Shown in pieces: positions 45,125 through 54,334 of a DNA stretch of 64,000 nt; positions within the stretch are counted from its first letter, which is position 1; every line of letters begins with the position of its first letter. The DNA lies in NCBI RefSeq assembly GCF_006402735.1, contig NZ_CP017174.1, forward strand, positions 4,653,001-4,717,000, given 5' to 3'. A program made the translations under genes and the position numbers. Below the pieces are notes generated by a model that ran no database searches, had not been told where the DNA came from, and worked only from the letters and a program-made list of their open reading frames with translations. This DNA comes from Myxococcus xanthus. GTDB lineage: Bacteria > Myxococcota > Myxococcia > Myxococcales > Myxococcaceae.

Positions 45125-47455
45125 ATGGCCTGCTGGCCCTCGGTCATGGCTCTGTGTATCGCCTTCTTCGTTCCGTTCATCGCCGCGGCTTTGGCCGTGC
45201 TGATCACCCGGCTGTTCAAGTCATGGGCGGGCTGGGTGCTCGCCCTGTTTCCGGCGGGGCTGGCGGTGTGGTTCGGCGCACAGGTTCCCGCCGGGGTCCA
45301 GGGTGAGGTGCCATCGCTGACGCTGCCGTGGATGCCGGACCTGGGCATCGAACTCGCGCTGCGGCTGGACGGCCTGTCCCTGCTGATGGCGCTGCTCATC
45401 ACCGGCCTGGGCACGCTCGTGGTCATCTACGCGGGGCGCTACCTGGTCCACCATGAGGTGCTGGGCCGCTTCTACGGCTGGCTCCTGCTCTTCATGGGCG
45501 GGATGCTGGGCATCGTCCTCGCCGACAACACGCTCCTGCTCTTCGTCTGCTGGGAGGTGACGACCTTCAGCTCGTTCATCCTCATCGGCTTCGAGCACAA
45601 GGAAGACGCCGCCCGCGAATCCGCGCAGCGGGCCCTGCTCATCACCGCGCTGGGCGGACAGTCCCTGCTGGTGGGCCTGCTCCTGCTGGGCGACGTGGTG
45701 GGCACGCTGTCCATCTCCGGCACCATCGCCGCCGCGGGCACCGTGCGCGACAGCCCCCGCTACCTGGCCATCCTCCTGTTGGTGCTGGGCGGCGCCTTCA
45801 CCAAATCAGCGCAGATGCCGTTCCACACCTGGCTGCCGGGCGCGATGACGGCACCCACGCCCGTGAGCGCGTACCTCCACTCCGCCACCATGGTGAAGGC
45901 CGGCGTCTTCCTGCTGGCGCGGCTGTCGCCCGTCCTGGGAGGCACACCCCCGTGGGAAACCATCCTCACCGTCGTGGGCACGACGACGATGGTGCTGGGC
46001 GCCCTGCTGGCGCTGGGGCACACGGACCTCAAGCTGGTGCTCGCGTACGCGACGGTGAGTGTCCTGGGCGCATTGGTGATGTTGCTGGGTCAGGGCACCG
46101 CGGCCTCCATCCAGGCCATGGTGACGTTCCTCACCGCGCACGCGCTCTACAAGGGCACGCTGTTCCTGGTGGCGGGCTCGGTGGACCACGAGACGGGCAC
46201 GCGCGACGTGGCGCACCTGAGCGGGCTGCGCAAGCGCATGCCGATGACGGCCGCGGCCTCCGCGGCCGCCTCCTTGTCGATGATGGGCCTGCCCCCTCTC
46301 TTTGGCTTCATGGGCAAGGAGCTCATCTACGAGGCCTGCCTGGAGGGCCCAGGGGGCTGGCCCCTGGCGGTGGGGGCCACGGTGGGCTTCGGCGGCATGG
46401 TGGCCGCGGCGCTGCGCGTGGGCGTACAGCCCTTCGCGGGCAAGACGTTCCGCGCCGAAAAGCCGGAGTCGAAGGTCCACGAAGCGCCTCCGTCCATGTG
46501 GGTGGGGCCCGCGCTGCTCGCCGCCGCCGGGCTGGTGTTGGGCCTGGTGCCCTGGGCCATCCAGCCCCTGCTGGCCATCGCGGCGGTGGACATTGGTGGA
46601 AGCCAGGCGGGGGACCTCAAGCTGACGCTGTGGCATGGCGTGACACCCGCCCTGGGGTTGAGCGCGGGGAGCCTCGTCTTGGGCGGGGGCCTCTTCGCGC
46701 TGCGCCAGCCGGTGCTGAAGGGCCTGCGCGCCCTGAACCTGTCCAGCCACGGCCCGGAGCGCTTCTACCAGGCCTCCCTGAGCGGCCTGCTCAAGCTGTC
46801 CTCGTCGATGACGCGGGTGCTCCAGAACGGCTCGCTGCACCAGTACATCGTCGTCACCCTGGCCACGTTCGGCGGACTGCTGGCGCTGGCCGTCTTCCTG
46901 CGCCTGGGGGAATGGCCCCGGGGCGTGTCCAAATACGTGCTGTCTCATGAAGTGGTGGTCCTGGTGGGCATCCTGGTGTCGGCGGTGCTGGCCGTGGTGT
47001 CACGCTCGGCGCTGACGTCCATCCTCGCGCTGGGCGCGCTGGGCCTGGCGGAGGCGCTGCTGTACGTGTTCTTCGGCGCGCCGGACCTGGCCATGACGCA
47101 GATCGTGGTGCAGACGCTCACCGTCATCCTGTTCGCGCTCGTCTTCTCGCGCTTCCCGGTGCAGCCGCATGAGCACCGCTTCCGCTGGTGGACGGCGGCC
47201 CTGCCCCTGGCCGTGGGCGGGCTCATCACCTGGATCATCCTGCACGTGGCCTCGGTGCCCTCGCACACGCGGCTGGCGGACTTCTACGCAACGCAGAGCG
47301 TGCCCGCCGGCAAGGGGCTGAACATCGTCAACGTCATCCTGGTGGACTTCCGGGCGCTCGACACCCTGGGAGAGGCCACCGTGCTGGCGACGTCCGGACT
47401 GGGTGTCTATCTCCTGTTCCGCACGCGCTCGCAGCGAAAGAAGAGGCAGGTATGA
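45125..47455 (+). CDS. mrpA: Mrp Na+/H+ antiporter subunit A
   Basis: MrpA, the largest subunit of the multi-subunit Na+/H+ antiporter, related to complex I subunit NuoL. It is about 776 residues with some twenty helices. The NuoL-like half carries GAFTKSAQMPFHTWLPGAMT and AYLHSATMVKAGVFLLARLS, with the Lys and Glu/Asp proton-path residues. The C-terminal third is the MrpA-specific extension with an MbhD-like segment (LGLAEALLYVFFGAPDLAMT). The start is placed at ATG 45125 (MACWPSV); ATG 45146 also fits. It is first in a seven-gene operon and overlaps mrpB by 4 bases. Confidence 0.93.
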   Translation: MACWPSVMALCIAFFVPFIAAALAVLITRLFKSWAGWVLALFPAGLAVWFGAQVPAGVQGEVPSLTLPWMPDLGIELALRLDGLSLLMALLITGLGTLVVIYAGRYLVHHEVLGRFYGWLLLFMGGMLGIVLADNTLLLFVCWEVTTFSSFILIGFEHKEDAARESAQRALLITALGGQSLLVGLLLLGDVVGTLSISGTIAAAGTVRDSPRYLAILLLVLGGAFTKSAQMPFHTWLPGAMTAPTPVSAYLHSATMVKAGVFLLARLSPVLGGTPPWETILTVVGTTTMVLGALLALGHTDLKLVLAYATVSVLGALVMLLGQGTAASIQAMVTFLTAHALYKGTLFLVAGSVDHETGTRDVAHLSGLRKRMPMTAAASAAASLSMMGLPPLFGFMGKELIYEACLEGPGGWPLAVGATVGFGGMVAAALRVGVQPFAGKTFRAEKPESKVHEAPPSMWVGPALLAAAGLVLGLVPWAIQPLLAIAAVDIGGSQAGDLKLTLWHGVTPALGLSAGSLVLGGGLFALRQPVLKGLRALNLSSHGPERFYQASLSGLLKLSSSMTRVLQNGSLHQYIVVTLATFGGLLALAVFLRLGEWPRGVSKYVLSHEVVVLVGILVSAVLAVVSRSALTSILALGALGLAEALLYVFFGAPDLAMTQIVVQTLTVILFALVFSRFPVQPHEHRFRWWTAALPLAVGGLITWIILHVASVPSHTRLADFYATQSVPAGKGLNIVNVILVDFRALDTLGEATVLATSGLGVYLLFRTRSQRKKRQV

Positions 47456-47895
47456 ACCCCGTGGTGATGCACACCGTGGCGCGGCTGATGGCCCCGGTGC
47501 TGCTGCTCGTGTCCCTGGTGCTGGCCGTGCGGGGCCATGACATCCCCGGTGGCGGCTTCGTTGGCGGACTGATGGCGGCCACTGCGTTCGCGTTGCTGAT
47601 GGTGGCGTTTGGCCGGACCGCGGCGCGCAAGCAACTGCGGGTGCACCCCACCCGGTTGGCCGCTGCGGGCCTGCTGGTGGCGCTCTTCAGCGGCGTCCCT
47701 TCGATGATGGAAGGCCGGCCCTTCCTGTCCGGAATCTGGGCGCGGTTGCCCGTGCCGGGGACGGATGGATTGAAGGTGGGCACCCCGCAGCTCTTCGACC
47801 TGGGCATCTATCTGGTCGTCCTGGGGACGGCCATGTGCTTCATCCTGGGCATGGCCCGGGGCGAGGACACCACGGCGCCGGAGATGGGGGGCTAG
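47452..47895 (+). CDS. mrpB: Mrp Na+/H+ antiporter subunit B
   Basis: MrpB, 147 residues, four transmembrane helices, with the family motif RGHDIPGGGFVGGLMAATAF. It starts within the mrpA stop (ATGA) and is separated by 2 bases from mrpC. It is a structural subunit of the Mrp membrane complex that exchanges cytoplasmic Na+ for external H+. Confidence 0.93.
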   Translation: MNPVVMHTVARLMAPVLLLVSLVLAVRGHDIPGGGFVGGLMAATAFALLMVAFGRTAARKQLRVHPTRLAAAGLLVALFSGVPSMMEGRPFLSGIWARLPVPGTDGLKVGTPQLFDLGIYLVVLGTAMCFILGMARGEDTTAPEMGG

Positions 47896-47897
47896 GC

Positions 47898-48257
47898 ATG
47901 GAACTGTTCCTCGCGATCACCGTGGGCGGCCTCTTCGCTGCGGGGTTCTACTGCCTGATGCTCCACAGCATCGTCCGCATCGCGCTGGGGCTGGTGCTGC
48001 TGGGCAGCGCCACCAACCTCCTGATCTTCACCATCAACGGGCTGCAGCGCGGCTTCGCGCCCCTGGTGCCCGAAGGCCAGGAGGCCCTCTCCCCGCCCTA
48101 CGCGGACCCGGTGCCCCAGGCCTTCATCCTCACCGCCATCGTCATCAACTTCGGCCTGCTCGCGCTGCTGCTGGTGCTGGTGCACCGCGCCGCGCAGGAG
48201 ACGGGGACCGATGACACGCGGGCGCTGCGCACCGAGCTGAAGGACTCCAAACAATGA
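47898..48257 (+). CDS. mrpC: Mrp Na+/H+ antiporter subunit C (NuoK-like)
   Basis: MrpC, 119 residues with three transmembrane helices, homologous to complex I NuoK. It has LMLHSIVRIALGLVLLGSAT NLLIF in the second helix and the conserved segment PYADPVPQAFILTAIVINFG. The start is ATG 47898 immediately after the mrpB stop. It overlaps mrpD by 4 bases. Confidence 0.93.
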   Translation: MELFLAITVGGLFAAGFYCLMLHSIVRIALGLVLLGSATNLLIFTINGLQRGFAPLVPEGQEALSPPYADPVPQAFILTAIVINFGLLALLLVLVHRAAQETGTDDTRALRTELKDSKQ

Positions 48258-49759
48258 CGCACTCCGTGCTGCTCAGCCTGCCCATGATCCTGTGCCTGGG
48301 CGCCGCGGCCACGGGGCTGCTCGCCCCGTCACGCGCGTGGCCGCGCCGGTGGCTGGCGCTGATGACCATGGTGTCCCTCGCCGTGGTGGGCGCGATGCTG
48401 CTGGTGACGGTGCGCCGCGAAGGCATCCAGTCCATGCAGGTGGGCGGGTGGGCGGCGCCCTTTGGCATCACCCTGGTCGCGGACCTGCTGAGCGCCCTGC
48501 TGGTGCTCGTCACCGGGGTGATGGGCCTGACGGTGGTCTCCTACTCAGCGGCCACGCTCCCGGCGTCGAAGGAGGCGGGCGCCTACTACCCGCTGGTGCT
48601 GGTGCTGGTGGGCGGCGTGTGCGGCGCGTTCCTGACCGGAGACCTCTTCAACCTTTTCGTGTGGATCGAGGTCATGCTGGGCGCCTCGTTCGTGCTGCTC
48701 GCGCTGGAGGCCCGACAGGAGCAGCTCGAAGCGTCCATCAAATACATGTCGCTGAGCCTCATGGGCTCGGTGGTGCTGCTGTGCGCGGTGGGCCTGCTGT
48801 ACGGGGCCGCGGGCACGCTGAACCTGGCGGACCTGGCCGTCACGGTGCCAGGCCTGGACACGCCGAACCTGATGACGGTCGTGTCCATGTTCTTCCTGGT
48901 GGCCTTCGCGCTGAAGGCGGGCGCCTTTCCCCTCTTCTTCTGGCTGCCGGCCTCGTACCACACGCCCCCGGCGGCGGTGACGACGCTCTTCTCCGCGCTC
49001 CTCACCAAGGTCGGCGTCTACGCCCTGGCGCGCGTGTTCACCCTGGTCTTCACGCAGGACCCTCAGCTCACCAGCACCCTCCTGCTGGTGATGGGCGGCC
49101 TCACCATGGTGACGGGCGTGCTGGGCGCGGTGGCGCAGTACGACATGCGCCGGCTGCTGTCCTTCCACATCATCAGCCAGATTGGCTACCTCATCGCCGC
49201 CCTGGGGATGCTCACCCGGGGCGCGCTGACGGCGTTCATCGCCTTCCTCATCCACTACATCTTCGCGAAGTCGGCGCTCTTCCTGGTGAGCGGGGCCACC
49301 GCGCGAGTCACCCGCACCTATGACTTGCACCAGATGGGCAACCTGTACCGGAGCCAGCCCCTGCTGGCCGCGCTGTTCTTCATCCCCGCGCTGTCGCTCG
49401 CGGGCGTGCCGCCCTTCTCCGGGTTCTTCGCCAAGCTGGCCGTCATCCAGGCGGCGCTGCGGGCCGAACACTGGATCATCGCGGGGACGGCTGTCGTCGT
49501 GGGCCTGCTCACCCTCTTCTCCATGATGAAGATCTGGCGCGAGGCCTTCTGGAAGGCGCCGCCGGAGAACCAGCCGCAGGAACCCGCTCGGCCGCTGAGC
49601 CTGGGAGACGGCGTGCTCGGACCCTGCATTGCGATGACACTGTTCATGGTCGTCCTGGGCCTGGGAGCCGAGCCGTTGCTGGAGCTGGCGGACGCCGCCG
49701 CGGGCCAGTTGCTGGACCCGGAGGAGTATGTGCGGGCGGTGCTGGGGGGACGCCCATGA
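48254..49759 (+). CDS. mrpD: Mrp Na+/H+ antiporter subunit D (NuoM/N-like)
   Basis: MrpD, 501 residues with about fourteen helices, homologous to complex I NuoM/NuoN. The ion-channel residues occur in TGDLFNLFVWIEVMLGASFV (conserved Glu), FALKAGAFPLFFWLPASYHT (Lys) and LTKVGVYALARVFTLVF (Lys). Subunits A and D form the antiport channels. It overlaps both neighbours by 4 bases. Confidence 0.94.
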   Translation: MTHSVLLSLPMILCLGAAATGLLAPSRAWPRRWLALMTMVSLAVVGAMLLVTVRREGIQSMQVGGWAAPFGITLVADLLSALLVLVTGVMGLTVVSYSAATLPASKEAGAYYPLVLVLVGGVCGAFLTGDLFNLFVWIEVMLGASFVLLALEARQEQLEASIKYMSLSLMGSVVLLCAVGLLYGAAGTLNLADLAVTVPGLDTPNLMTVVSMFFLVAFALKAGAFPLFFWLPASYHTPPAAVTTLFSALLTKVGVYALARVFTLVFTQDPQLTSTLLLVMGGLTMVTGVLGAVAQYDMRRLLSFHIISQIGYLIAALGMLTRGALTAFIAFLIHYIFAKSALFLVSGATARVTRTYDLHQMGNLYRSQPLLAALFFIPALSLAGVPPFSGFFAKLAVIQAALRAEHWIIAGTAVVVGLLTLFSMMKIWREAFWKAPPENQPQEPARPLSLGDGVLGPCIAMTLFMVVLGLGAEPLLELADAAAGQLLDPEEYVRAVLGGRP

Positions 49760-50229
49760 CCGCGTTCCTCTGGAACCTGATGCTGGCGCTCCTCTGGGCC
49801 GCGATGCTGGGGAACGTCACTCCGGAGAACCTCCTCACGGGGTTCGTCATCGGCTTCGTGCTGCTGGCCCTCATCGACACGCAGCATGTGCCCTCGCGCT
49901 ATGGGACGCAGGCGTGGAACGTGGTGCGGCTGGTGGCGGGGGTGGGCTGGGACGTGCTGGTCGCCAACGTGCGAGTGGCCTACGAGATCGCGACGCCCAA
50001 GCTCCTCACCCGTCCCGCCATCTACCGCTACGACATGGAGGCGCGCACGGACGCGGAGATCACGCTGCTGACGCTCATCGTCACCTTCGCGCCGGGCACG
50101 CTGGCCCTGGAGGTGTCCGAGGACCGCAAGGCCATCTACGTCCACGTCATGTTCGCCACCACCCGGGAGGCGTTCTGCCAGGAGCTCCGCGAACGTGTGG
50201 AGATTCCACTGTTGAGGGCACTGCGATGA
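49756..50229 (+). CDS. mrpE: Mrp Na+/H+ antiporter subunit E
   Basis: MrpE, 157 residues, two N-terminal helices and a cytoplasmic domain. Family features are NVTPENLLTGFVIGFVLLAL, the segment WDVLVANVRVAYEIATPKLL, and ITLLTLIVTFAPGTLALEVS with the conserved TPGT-like turn (here APGT). MrpE helps assemble the complex. It overlaps mrpD and mrpF by 4 bases each. Confidence 0.92.
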   Translation: MTAFLWNLMLALLWAAMLGNVTPENLLTGFVIGFVLLALIDTQHVPSRYGTQAWNVVRLVAGVGWDVLVANVRVAYEIATPKLLTRPAIYRYDMEARTDAEITLLTLIVTFAPGTLALEVSEDRKAIYVHVMFATTREAFCQELRERVEIPLLRALR

Positions 50230-50507
50230 GCGACTGGCTGCAGAACATCACCCAGGGGGCCCTCGGGGCCATCTCCGTCTCGATGTTGTTCTCGCTCCAC
50301 CGGCTGCTCCGAGGTCCGTCGCTGACGGACCGGGTGGTGGCGCTGGACCTCTTCTCGCTCCAGACGTCGGCGGTCATCACCGTCTACGCCCTTTGGGTGG
50401 GACAGCCCGAGTTGGTGGACGTGGCGCTGGTGCTGGCCGTCATCGGGTCCATGGGCACCATCGTCATCGCCAGATACCTCTACAGCGCACGGAAGGGCGT
50501 CCCATGA
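50226..50507 (+). CDS. mrpF: Mrp Na+/H+ antiporter subunit F
   Basis: MrpF, 93 residues, three helices, with the signature RLLRGPSLTDRVVALDLFS that contains the conserved Asp, and LVDVALVLAVIGSMGTIVIA near the end. It begins in the mrpE stop (ATGA) and ends in the mrpG start. MrpF has been linked to cholate resistance in Bacillus. Confidence 0.93.
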   Translation: MSDWLQNITQGALGAISVSMLFSLHRLLRGPSLTDRVVALDLFSLQTSAVITVYALWVGQPELVDVALVLAVIGSMGTIVIARYLYSARKGVP

Positions 50508-50875
50508 AGGAAATCATCACCGCGGTGTTGCTGGTGTTGGGGGCGCTGCTGATGCTCCTGGCGGGGCTGGGCCTGTTCCGGATGCCGGACCTGTTCCTGC
50601 GGCTCCACGGGGCCGCGAAGGCGTCCTCGCTGGGCGTGGGCCTGCTGATGGGCGCGGCGGCGCTGGGCCTGGGAGACGTCAGCGTGGTGGCCCGCGCGGC
50701 GCTGGGCGTCACCTTCGTCTTCGTCATGACGCCAGTGGCCACGCTGCTCATCGCGCAGGCGGCGTTTCGCGCCGGCATCCCGCTCTGGGAGCGCACGCAC
50801 CAGAACGACCTGGAGGAACACCACCCCGCTGGAGGTCCGTACGAGCCGCGCCTGGGGCCCGACGGCGAGGATTGA
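50504..50875 (+). CDS. mrpG: Mrp Na+/H+ antiporter subunit G
   Basis: MrpG, 123 residues, three helices. The signature is GLFRMPDLFLRLHGAAKASS, followed by VGLLMGAAALGLG and FVMTPVATLLIAQAAFRAG. The last 30 residues are soluble and acidic. This closes a complete mrpABCDEFG set, so the antiporter is probably functional. A hairpin region follows. Confidence 0.93.
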   Translation: MKEIITAVLLVLGALLMLLAGLGLFRMPDLFLRLHGAAKASSLGVGLLMGAAALGLGDVSVVARAALGVTFVFVMTPVATLLIAQAAFRAGIPLWERTHQNDLEEHHPAGGPYEPRLGPDGED

Positions 50876-50904
50876 ACGCCAGACACGGGTGGATGCGCCT
50901 CCAA

Positions 50905-50965
50905 GGTCCACCGGGCCATGGCGGGCCGCTACGCCCGGTGCACGGGACTACTGGCCCCGTGGACC
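50905..50965 (+). terminator. Large hairpin after mrpG, possible terminator
   Basis: Outer arms GGTCCACCGGGCC (50905-50917) and GGCCCCGTGGACC (50953-50965) pair with one mismatch, enclosing a smaller CGGGC/GCCCG hairpin (922-937 of the same kilobase). It begins 30 bases past the mrpG stop. Confidence 0.5.
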
Positions 50966-51104
50966 GGCACAATGCCCGCCAGGCAGCGAACGACGCGCCC
51001 GGGAGACACTACGCGCGGCACGAGAGCGCGAGGGACACTGCCGCCACGCCCAGGCCCGTCCCGTCACGTCATGGGTCGGGACGAATCAGAAGGAAGGTGG
51101 CGCC

Positions 51105-51662
51105 ATGGACCGCAGGCGGCAGCGGGAGCTCCAGGCGGAACACGCGGACGCCGTGGCCCACTGGAGCCTGGTCCGGGACGTGCTCATCGCGGGAGGGCTG
51201 GTGGGCACGCTCGGCGCCTGGGTCATGGCCGCGCTGGCCCTGCTGCTGGGCGGTATCACCCAGGGCGACCTCTGGTACGCGCCACGGCTGGTGGGCGGCG
51301 TGGTCTTCAGGCACGCGCCCGCTGGGGCCGCGGCGGTGGTGCTCGGCTTCGTCCTGCACTTCGCGACGGCGGGAGGGCTCGCCACCGCCTTCGCGATGCT
51401 GGTGCCTCGGGGTGGCACGGCACTGGCGGCCGTGATGCTGGGCCTGCTCGCGGGCCTGACGCTCCAGGCCGTCATGCCCGTGCTGGTCGTCCCCTGGGCC
51501 GCGCCCCCGCTGGAGCGAGCGGGACCGCCCATCGCCGCGTTCCTGCTCCTGCACCTGGTCTTCGGCGCGTGCCTGGGCGTCCTGACGCCTGTCCGGAAGG
51601 TCTTGCTCCACATGGATGCGAAGCGCCGTGGCGTCCGGGCACTCCCGGCACCACCGCCCTGA
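51105..51662 (+). CDS. Small polytopic membrane protein, unknown function
   Basis: A protein of 185 residues with about four hydrophobic helices (LIAGGLVGTLGAWVMAALAL, AAVVLGFVLHFATAGGLATA, LAAVMLGLLAGLTLQAVMPV, IAAFLLLHLVFGACLGVLTP) and basic tails at both ends. GGAAGGTGGC precedes ATG 51105. It lies between the mrp operon and the oxidase operon and is convergent with the oxidase subunit IV gene. I do not recognise the family; its position suggests a role in respiratory membranes, which is weak inference. Confidence 0.72.
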   Translation: MDRRRQRELQAEHADAVAHWSLVRDVLIAGGLVGTLGAWVMAALALLLGGITQGDLWYAPRLVGGVVFRHAPAGAAAVVLGFVLHFATAGGLATAFAMLVPRGGTALAAVMLGLLAGLTLQAVMPVLVVPWAAPPLERAGPPIAAFLLLHLVFGACLGVLTPVRKVLLHMDAKRRGVRALPAPPP

Positions 51663-51685
51663 GCCCGCGGCTCGGGCGCATCAGG
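51658..51685. terminator. Bidirectional hairpin overlapping two stop codons
   Basis: Outer arms CCTGA (51658-51662) and TCAGG (51681-51685) include the stop codons of the two convergent genes; the inner GCCCG/CGGGC pair (51663-51667, 51673-51677) extends the stem. It could end transcription from both sides in an 18-bp gap. Confidence 0.55.
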
Positions 51686-52046
51686 GCAGCGGCAGCCAGG
51701 GCGGCGCCGCGCGAGGAGGGCCGCTTCGTTCGGTGCCCGGCAACCGCGATACGGGAAAGGGCCCTGGCGGCAACGTCGGCCACGCCCGGGCCGCGGCTTC
51801 CGCCAACACCAGCCCCACCAGGATGCCAACGAAGACGCCCGCGGTGCCGATGACGAGCCGGGGCCCGCCGGGCCGCTCCGCCAGGTGCATGAAGAAGAAG
51901 GCAATCAGCACGGCCTTGCACAGCGCGATGCCCAGCGCGGCCGGCACCGCCCACGCCCCCAGGGGCAGCCTCGACAGCCCGAAGGACAGCGTGGCCAGCG
52001 CCAGCAACACGGCTCCGACGGCCAGCACCTGGACCCCGCCCCGCAT
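51681..52046 (-). CDS. ctaF: Cytochrome c oxidase subunit IV (caa3-type)
   Basis: A protein of 121 residues with three helices; ALCKAVLIAFFFMHLAERPG is the subunit IV signature seen in bacterial caa3 and bo3 oxidases. It is the last gene of the long respiratory operon, 10 bp after subunit III. The C-terminal 30 residues are Pro-rich and not conserved. It stabilises the oxidase. Confidence 0.88.
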   Translation of the reverse strand: MRGGVQVLAVGAVLLALATLSFGLSRLPLGAWAVPAALGIALCKAVLIAFFFMHLAERPGGPRLVIGTAGVFVGILVGLVLAEAAARAWPTLPPGPFPVSRLPGTERSGPPRAAPPWLPLP

Positions 52047-52056
52047 GCGCGCCTCC

Positions 52057-52707
52057 TCACGTCAGGTACAGCAGTGGCCAGAGGAACAACCAGACGACGT
52101 CCACCAGGTGCCAGTACATCCCTCCCAGCTCCACGGGCGTGTGGAAGCGGGCCCCGAACTCCCCCGCCAGCGTCCGCAACGCCAGCGTGACGAGCACGCC
52201 CACACCCACGAGCACGTGCACGGCGTGCACGCCTGTCATCACCCAGTACAGCGTGAAGTAGAGGTTGGCGCCGGGAAGGGCGAACGCCTCATAGGCGTAC
52301 CAGGCGCCCGGCAGCGCCCCGTCATGCACGTGCTTCGTGTACTCCGCGGCCTTGATGAACAGGAACGCGATGCCCAGCAGCACCGACAGCGCGAGCAACG
52401 CCGCCGCGGCGAAGTCGCGTCCATTCCGGATGGCATCCACCGCGAGCGCCACCAGGATGCTGCTGCTCACCAGCACGAAGGTGTTCAGCGTCCCCAGGAA
52501 CACGTCCATGTGCGCGGGCGCCTGCTGGAACACACCGGGATACGTCAGCCGGTACAGGGCATACGCGGTGAACAACACCGAGAAGAGCAGCACCTCCGTG
52601 GCCAGGAAGATCCACATGCCCAGGTGAGCGGCGTCCTGGCGGGACGCCTCGTCTCCAAAGTGGAGCGCACGGGGCTCCACCGGGCGGGGGCTCGCCTCAT
52701 GCCGCAT
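52057..52707 (-). CDS. ctaE: Cytochrome c oxidase subunit III
   Basis: COX3-type subunit of 216 residues, five helices rather than seven, as in caa3 oxidases. Features are HLGMWIFLATEVLLFSVLFT (conserved Glu for lipid/proton antenna), GLTVLTL-type helices, YWVMTGVHAVHVLVGVGVLV and a closing YWHLVDVVWLFLWPLLYL. The start is ATG 52707 (MRHEASPRP), overlapping the COX1 stop by 11 bases; the 51-residue upstream extension is not coding. Confidence 0.93.
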   Translation of the reverse strand: MRHEASPRPVEPRALHFGDEASRQDAAHLGMWIFLATEVLLFSVLFTAYALYRLTYPGVFQQAPAHMDVFLGTLNTFVLVSSSILVALAVDAIRNGRDFAAAALLALSVLLGIAFLFIKAAEYTKHVHDGALPGAWYAYEAFALPGANLYFTLYWVMTGVHAVHVLVGVGVLVTLALRTLAGEFGARFHTPVELGGMYWHLVDVVWLFLWPLLYLT

Positions 52708-54334
52708 GCTCCACCTCCGTGTTCGCGCCAGGGTTCGCATAGTCGTGCGGCGGCCTGGGAAACCGCGGCGGCGCATGGAAATTGAACTCGGGGGGCGGTG
52801 AGTCGCTGAGCCACTCATACCCCTCGCTGCCCCAGGGGTTCCGCCCCGCCGCGCGGCCATGCCGCAGCGACCAGCCCAGGTAGACGGCGACGATGAGGAA
52901 GCCGAATCCCAGCAGGGACGCCCCAGCGGTGGACGCCACGTGCAGCGGCTGGAACGCCTCCGGGTAATCCGCGTACCGGCGGGGCATGCCCAGATTGCCC
53001 AGCAGGAACTGAGGCAGGAAGGTGGCGATGAAGCCGAAGATGATGAGCACCGCCGTCCCGATGCCCATGCCCTCCGGGTACATGCGGCCGAACATCTTCG
53101 GGAACCAGTAATGCAGCGCCGCGAGGAAGGCCATCAGCGACGCGCCCACCATGATGAAGTGGAAGTGCGCCACCACGAAGTACGTGTCGTGCCAGTGCAG
53201 GTCCGCGGACGTGACGGCCACGGCGACTCCGCTCATGCCTCCGAAGAAGAGCAGGAAGATGAAGCCGAGCACGTAGGTGAACGGCGTGGAGACCCACAGG
53301 CTGCCCCGGTACATGGTGCCCAGCCAGGTGAAGATCTTCATCGCCGTGAAGATGGCCACCAGCATGGACAGCACGCTGAACGCGCCCGCTCCGAAAGTGG
53401 ACTGCCCGGAGACGAACATGTGGTGTCCCCAGGTGAGGAACCCCACGAAGGAGATGCCCACCGTGCTCCAGACAATCACCCGGTAGCTGAAGGGACGCTT
53501 GCGGCTGAAGGCGCACACCGTCTCGCTGATGACGCCCATGCCCGGCAGCACCATGATGTAGACGGCCGGGTGGCTGTAGAACCAGAACAGGTGCTGGTAG
53601 AGCAGCGGGTCCCCTCCCCGGCTCGGGTCGAACAGCCCCGCGCCCGCCACCCGCTCCAGCGCCACGAGCATCAGCACCATGCCCAGCACGGGCGTCGCGA
53701 GCACCTGGATGATGGACGTGCCGTAGAGCGCCCACACGAAGAGGGGCACCTTCATCCACGTCACACCGGGGGCCCGCATGGTGTGCACGGTGGTGATGAA
53801 GTTGATGCCGGTGAGGATGGTGGAGAACCCCACCACGAAGACGCCCAGGAGCACGGGCATCACCTCCCGCCCGGTGACGGTGCTGTAGGGCGTGTAGAAC
53901 GTCCACCCCGTGTCCACGCCGCCCTGGAACACGCCCCACAGCGTCATCACCGCTCCGAGCATGTAGAGGTAGAAGCTGGCCAGGTTGAGCCGGGGGAAGG
54001 CCACGTCCCGGGCGCCAATCATCAGCGGCAGCAGGAAGTTGCCGAAGGCCGTGGGGATGGACGGGATGAGGAACAGCCACACCATGACGACGCCGTGCAC
54101 GGTGAAGGCGCGGTTGTAGGCCAGCCGCCCCATCACCGTTTCACCGGGCGTCAGCAACTCCACGCGCAGGGCCAGGGCAAACACGCCCCCCAGCAGGAAC
54201 ATCAGCAGCAACACGGCCAGGAACATCACGCCAATGCGCTTGTGGTCGCGCGTGGTGAGCCAGGACCAGAGCCCTCGCTCCGCGTCCAGATAGCTGGGCC
54301 CCGCGACGGAGGGCTCAGCGTGGGAGGGGGCCAT
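52697..54334 (-). CDS. ctaD: Cytochrome c oxidase subunit I (A2-type heme-copper oxidase)
   Basis: The catalytic subunit, 545 residues and twelve helices. Heme and CuB ligands occur in TVHGVVMVWLFL, WFYSHPAVYIMVLPGMGVIS, TWGHHMF and HDTYFVVAHFHFIM. The helix VI sequence is YSHPAVYI, the Tyr-Ser signature of A2-type oxidases, in place of the Glu of A1-type enzymes; proton pumping is expected through the D and K paths. It overlaps subunit II by 20 bases and subunit III by 11. Confidence 0.96.
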   Translation of the reverse strand: MAPSHAEPSVAGPSYLDAERGLWSWLTTRDHKRIGVMFLAVLLLMFLLGGVFALALRVELLTPGETVMGRLAYNRAFTVHGVVMVWLFLIPSIPTAFGNFLLPLMIGARDVAFPRLNLASFYLYMLGAVMTLWGVFQGGVDTGWTFYTPYSTVTGREVMPVLLGVFVVGFSTILTGINFITTVHTMRAPGVTWMKVPLFVWALYGTSIIQVLATPVLGMVLMLVALERVAGAGLFDPSRGGDPLLYQHLFWFYSHPAVYIMVLPGMGVISETVCAFSRKRPFSYRVIVWSTVGISFVGFLTWGHHMFVSGQSTFGAGAFSVLSMLVAIFTAMKIFTWLGTMYRGSLWVSTPFTYVLGFIFLLFFGGMSGVAVAVTSADLHWHDTYFVVAHFHFIMVGASLMAFLAALHYWFPKMFGRMYPEGMGIGTAVLIIFGFIATFLPQFLLGNLGMPRRYADYPEAFQPLHVASTAGASLLGFGFLIVAVYLGWSLRHGRAAGRNPWGSEGYEWLSDSPPPEFNFHAPPRFPRPPHDYANPGANTEVEHAA